Positions 6,418 through 8,940 of a DNA stretch of 8,940 nt are shown here, piece by piece. The DNA comes from JAAYKM01 sp964408155 (lineage in GTDB: Bacteria > Desulfobacterota > Syntrophia > Syntrophales > JAAYKM01). The notes below the pieces were generated by a model that did not search any database, was not told the DNA's origin, and saw only the letters and a program-made list of their open reading frames with translations. The DNA lies in assembly GCA_964408155.1 (NCBI GenBank), contig CAYOYJ010000104.1:1-8940 (forward strand). The letters run 5' to 3'. A program made the position numbers and the translations under genes. Position 1 is the stretch's first letter; each line of letters starts with the position of its first letter.

Positions 6418-8940
6418 TGATCAGGATTCTGATGTTTTTGTGTGCGATGCTTTTGTCGATGGCAACTGCGGCGGTTGCCGGTCAGCCCCAGGCGTTGATC
6501 CTGCATGACGGTCAGGAACGGACAGACCCCGAGGGGCTTTCAGACGGGATTCAAATCGGAAATCTTCTCGGTCATTTCAACTATCACCCTAAGATTCAAA
6601 AAATCGGTGATTACCGTTCCGGTATGATGGATCAATACAAGGTGGTTTTTGTCGTCGGCGGTTCGGATAAGACCGTCTGGCCGGTTACGGTTCTCCGTGA
6701 CGCCCGGGCCCGGAAATCAACGCTCATCTGGGTGGGGTATGGGCTGGATGCTTTTCTTGGTGACAGGGAGGATCGGAAACGGGGGCTCCGCCTGGATGGA
6801 GTCAAAGTAATCAGTCAGTTTAATAAGGTTGTGTATCATGGCGTTTTGCTAAATAAGGGCGGCAGGATGGCCTCGTTGTTGACCGTCACGGATCAGACCA
6901 GAGTGAAGGTGGATGCGGAAATGCTGGACCCGGAGGGCCGGCGTTTGCCCTACATGTTGCATACGGGAAACCTCTGGCTGGTGGCCGACGTTCCCTTTGC
7001 CTATATTGGTGAGGAGGATCGGTATCTGGCTTTTTGCGATCTTCTCCATGATATGCTCGGTGTAAACCATGCTGTATCACATAAGGCCATGGTCCGTTTG
7101 GAAGACGTAACGCCCGATGACGATGCAGCAACAGTGCGCCGGGCGGTCGACATGCTGATTGATGAAGGGGTGCCTTTTCAGATTTCTCTGGTGCCGGTAT
7201 TCATCGATCCGAATTCCCGGACTGAGATTCATCTGGAGGAGAACCCCGACCTGGTCAAAGTGCTCCAATATGCGATGTCCCATGGCGGGACGCTGGTGCT
7301 CCATGGATACACGCATCAATATCGCGGTGTGACGCCTGATGATTTTGAATTCTGGGACGGGTTCCGCAACGCCCCCCGGGCGGATGATTCGGCCGAAATG
7401 GTCAAGGAAAAGCTCGAAGCCGCGCTCGATGAGTGCATTAGGATGAAACTCTATCCCATCGCCTGGGAAACGCCGCATTATGCGGCGTCGCCGTTGGATT
7501 ATGCGGAAATCGCGAAGGTATTCAGTACATTGAATGAAGAAACGATGATCGATCTCCAGGGAACACAGCAGGCGTTTCCCTATCCTACGGTGGATATACG
7601 CGGGATACAAATCATTCCGGAGAATATCGGCTATCTGCCGGAAGATAATCCGTCGCCGGATGTCATGCTCGGAAACGCACGCGCCATGAGAGTGGTGCGC
7701 GATGGTATGGCCTCGGCTTTCATGCACCCGTTTCTGGATCTGAAATACCTGCGGCAGGCGGTGCAGGGAATCAAGGCGCTGGGTTATCAGTTCGTTTCTC
7801 TTCGTGAGTTCGACTGCCGGGTCGCCTTGGAGGACAAATTGATCCAGACCGGCTCCGCCCCGAAAGAGATCTATCTGCGCGATTCGTACTTGAAACAGTT
7901 CATTATCAATCAGGATGGTTTACCGCAGCAGGAAACCTGGGCGGATAAACGCGTGACGGGAATCAGCAAGGCCACCCTGCAACCCCGGCCGGGCCAGATT
8001 CTGGTGGCCCTGGGCATGGATGAGCGGCCGGCAGCGCCGCCAGGCATGATGACTCGCTTGATTCACCTGGGGAAGGACTGGTTGACGCAGTGGTGGAATG
8101 ATGAGACGTCCGAGATGCAACCATTGCCGGCCATACGGGCTTGCGTGGTCACACAACCGAAGGCGACCGGAATGGAAAAGATGGATCAGGACAGTTTCAT
8201 CCGTGTTTTCAGGGCCTATGGTGCTCCCCTGCGGATTGTTCCGCTCAGCAGGCTCGGGCAGTCGGTCCTGAATCCGGAGGAGGTTCTCATTGTTCCCCAT
8301 GGAACTGCAAGAGTCCTTCTAAAAAAAGATGTTTTGCAAATTCTAAAATTTGTGCGTAGCGGCGGCCAACTGATCCTGGACGGGCGTTCTTCCCTGGCGG
8401 AGGCGGTGGGCATCCGCTTTCCGGGCGGTCATGTTTTGGTGGAACATGTGATCGATCATGCACAGATGGATCTGCCTCTGCAGTGGCGGCCGGCTGTTTC
8501 CATGGAACGCTACCGCGTTCCCGACCGTGCGGCTGTGCTCAGTCATGTCATGGAAAACCATACCGGTCTGTCGGGAACCTTTTCGGTCGGATCGGGCCAG
8601 GTTCTCTACCTGGGCACGCTTTTTGATCCTTTTACCGCCGATGGCGTCAGTCATTATCCCTTCCTTTTTGAACAGGTTTTGAAAGCTTTCAAGAGGGTTC
8701 AGCCGTTACGCCGGAATTTGACGGAACTGTACTTTGATCCCGGACTGCGCAGCAACGTCAGCATTGAAGATCTGGCCGTTCAATGGCGCCGTATGGGGGT
8801 CAGGGTGGTTTATGCCTCCGCCTGGCTCTTTACGCCCCGCTTCAGTTATGATTACGACCGGTTGATCCGGGTGTGTCATGCCAACGGCATCCTGGTGTAC
8901 GCCTGGTTCGAATTCCCGCAGGTTACACCTCTGTTCTGGG
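6414..8940 (+). CDS. Exported multidomain polysaccharide deacetylase (DUF2334-type) with a C-terminal TIM-barrel-like hydrolase region; runs off right edge
   Basis: The reading frame is open for 842 residues to the window end. Residues 1-22 are a signal peptide with a probable cut after AVA. Residues 27-215 look like a Rossmann-type, GATase-like domain (buried strands such as VVFVVGG at 77-83). Residues 224-470 are a DUF2334-type polysaccharide deacetylase: RLEDV (Asp231), HGYTH (His297/His301, the metal-binding pair), WETPHY (351-356) and FMHPF (436-440). Residues 573-760 form a second Rossmann/GATase-like region (VLIVPHG 624-630, SGGQLILDG 649-657). From about 768 a probable TIM barrel begins, with YFDPG (773-777), VVYASAW and ILVYAWFEF (826-834), as in glycoside hydrolase-like proteins. 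The gene overlaps the PgaC-like gene by four bases, so it probably deacetylates and/or cleaves that enzyme's polymer in the periplasm, as PgaB does with a different domain set. The DUF2334 call is good; the flanking domain calls are by pattern only. Confidence 0.85.
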   Translation, partial: MMIRILMFLCAMLLSMATAAVAGQPQALILHDGQERTDPEGLSDGIQIGNLLGHFNYHPKIQKIGDYRSGMMDQYKVVFVVGGSDKTVWPVTVLRDARARKSTLIWVGYGLDAFLGDREDRKRGLRLDGVKVISQFNKVVYHGVLLNKGGRMASLLTVTDQTRVKVDAEMLDPEGRRLPYMLHTGNLWLVADVPFAYIGEEDRYLAFCDLLHDMLGVNHAVSHKAMVRLEDVTPDDDAATVRRAVDMLIDEGVPFQISLVPVFIDPNSRTEIHLEENPDLVKVLQYAMSHGGTLVLHGYTHQYRGVTPDDFEFWDGFRNAPRADDSAEMVKEKLEAALDECIRMKLYPIAWETPHYAASPLDYAEIAKVFSTLNEETMIDLQGTQQAFPYPTVDIRGIQIIPENIGYLPEDNPSPDVMLGNARAMRVVRDGMASAFMHPFLDLKYLRQAVQGIKALGYQFVSLREFDCRVALEDKLIQTGSAPKEIYLRDSYLKQFIINQDGLPQQETWADKRVTGISKATLQPRPGQILVALGMDERPAAPPGMMTRLIHLGKDWLTQWWNDETSEMQPLPAIRACVVTQPKATGMEKMDQDSFIRVFRAYGAPLRIVPLSRLGQSVLNPEEVLIVPHGTARVLLKKDVLQILKFVRSGGQLILDGRSSLAEAVGIRFPGGHVLVEHVIDHAQMDLPLQWRPAVSMERYRVPDRAAVLSHVMENHTGLSGTFSVGSGQVLYLGTLFDPFTADGVSHYPFLFEQVLKAFKRVQPLRRNLTELYFDPGLRSNVSIEDLAVQWRRMGVRVVYASAWLFTPRFSYDYDRLIRVCHANGILVYAWFEFPQVTPLFW

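Noticed and set aside
7077..7727. 216-residue minus-strand open frame
   Set aside because: It lies wholly within the plus-strand DUF2334 gene, which has clear family motifs. Its own translation is rich in Arg/His/Ile with no recognisable domain, as expected of an antisense shadow.

Overview
The window looks like chromosomal DNA of a Gram-negative bacterium. It holds a periplasmic DegP/HtrA-type protease, an AcvB/VirJ-type exported serine hydrolase, a PgaC-like membrane glycosyltransferase and an exported polysaccharide-modifying protein. Protein style, such as the FFRDFFG loop before the protease domain and the DUF2334-type protein paired with a family 2 glycosyltransferase, suggests a deltaproteobacterium (Desulfobacterota, perhaps Syntrophales-like). 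That placement is an impression, not something the sequence proves. There are no mobile elements, CRISPR arrays, tRNA or rRNA genes.

Layout. Two gene groups point away from a 348-base AT-rich intergenic region (4804-5151). Leftward on the minus strand: mprF (4803-2242), then acvB (2245-854) overlapping it by 4 bases, then after a 112-base gap a DegP/HtrA-like protease (741-1) that runs off the left edge. Rightward on the plus strand: a processive family 2 glycosyltransferase (5152-6417), then, again with a 4-base ATGA overlap, a long multidomain exported protein (6414-8940) that runs off the right edge. Its 842 visible residues were read by direct translation.

How the genes may work together. 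MprF makes an aminoacylated phosphatidylglycerol and flips it. AcvB-family proteins of Agrobacterium hydrolyse lysyl-phosphatidylglycerol in the periplasm. The overlapping pair is therefore most simply a make-and-remove module for cationic membrane lipid, with the protease a neighbour in envelope quality control. The plus-strand pair resembles the PgaC/PgaB logic: a membrane synthase polymerises and exports a glycan, and an exported deacetylase-plus-hydrolase modifies it. Here the second protein is built differently from PgaB: a Rossmann-like domain, a DUF2334-type deacetylase, a second Rossmann-like/GATase-like domain and the start of a probable TIM barrel. This exopolysaccharide pair, whose remaining genes lie beyond the right edge, is the most interesting part of the window.
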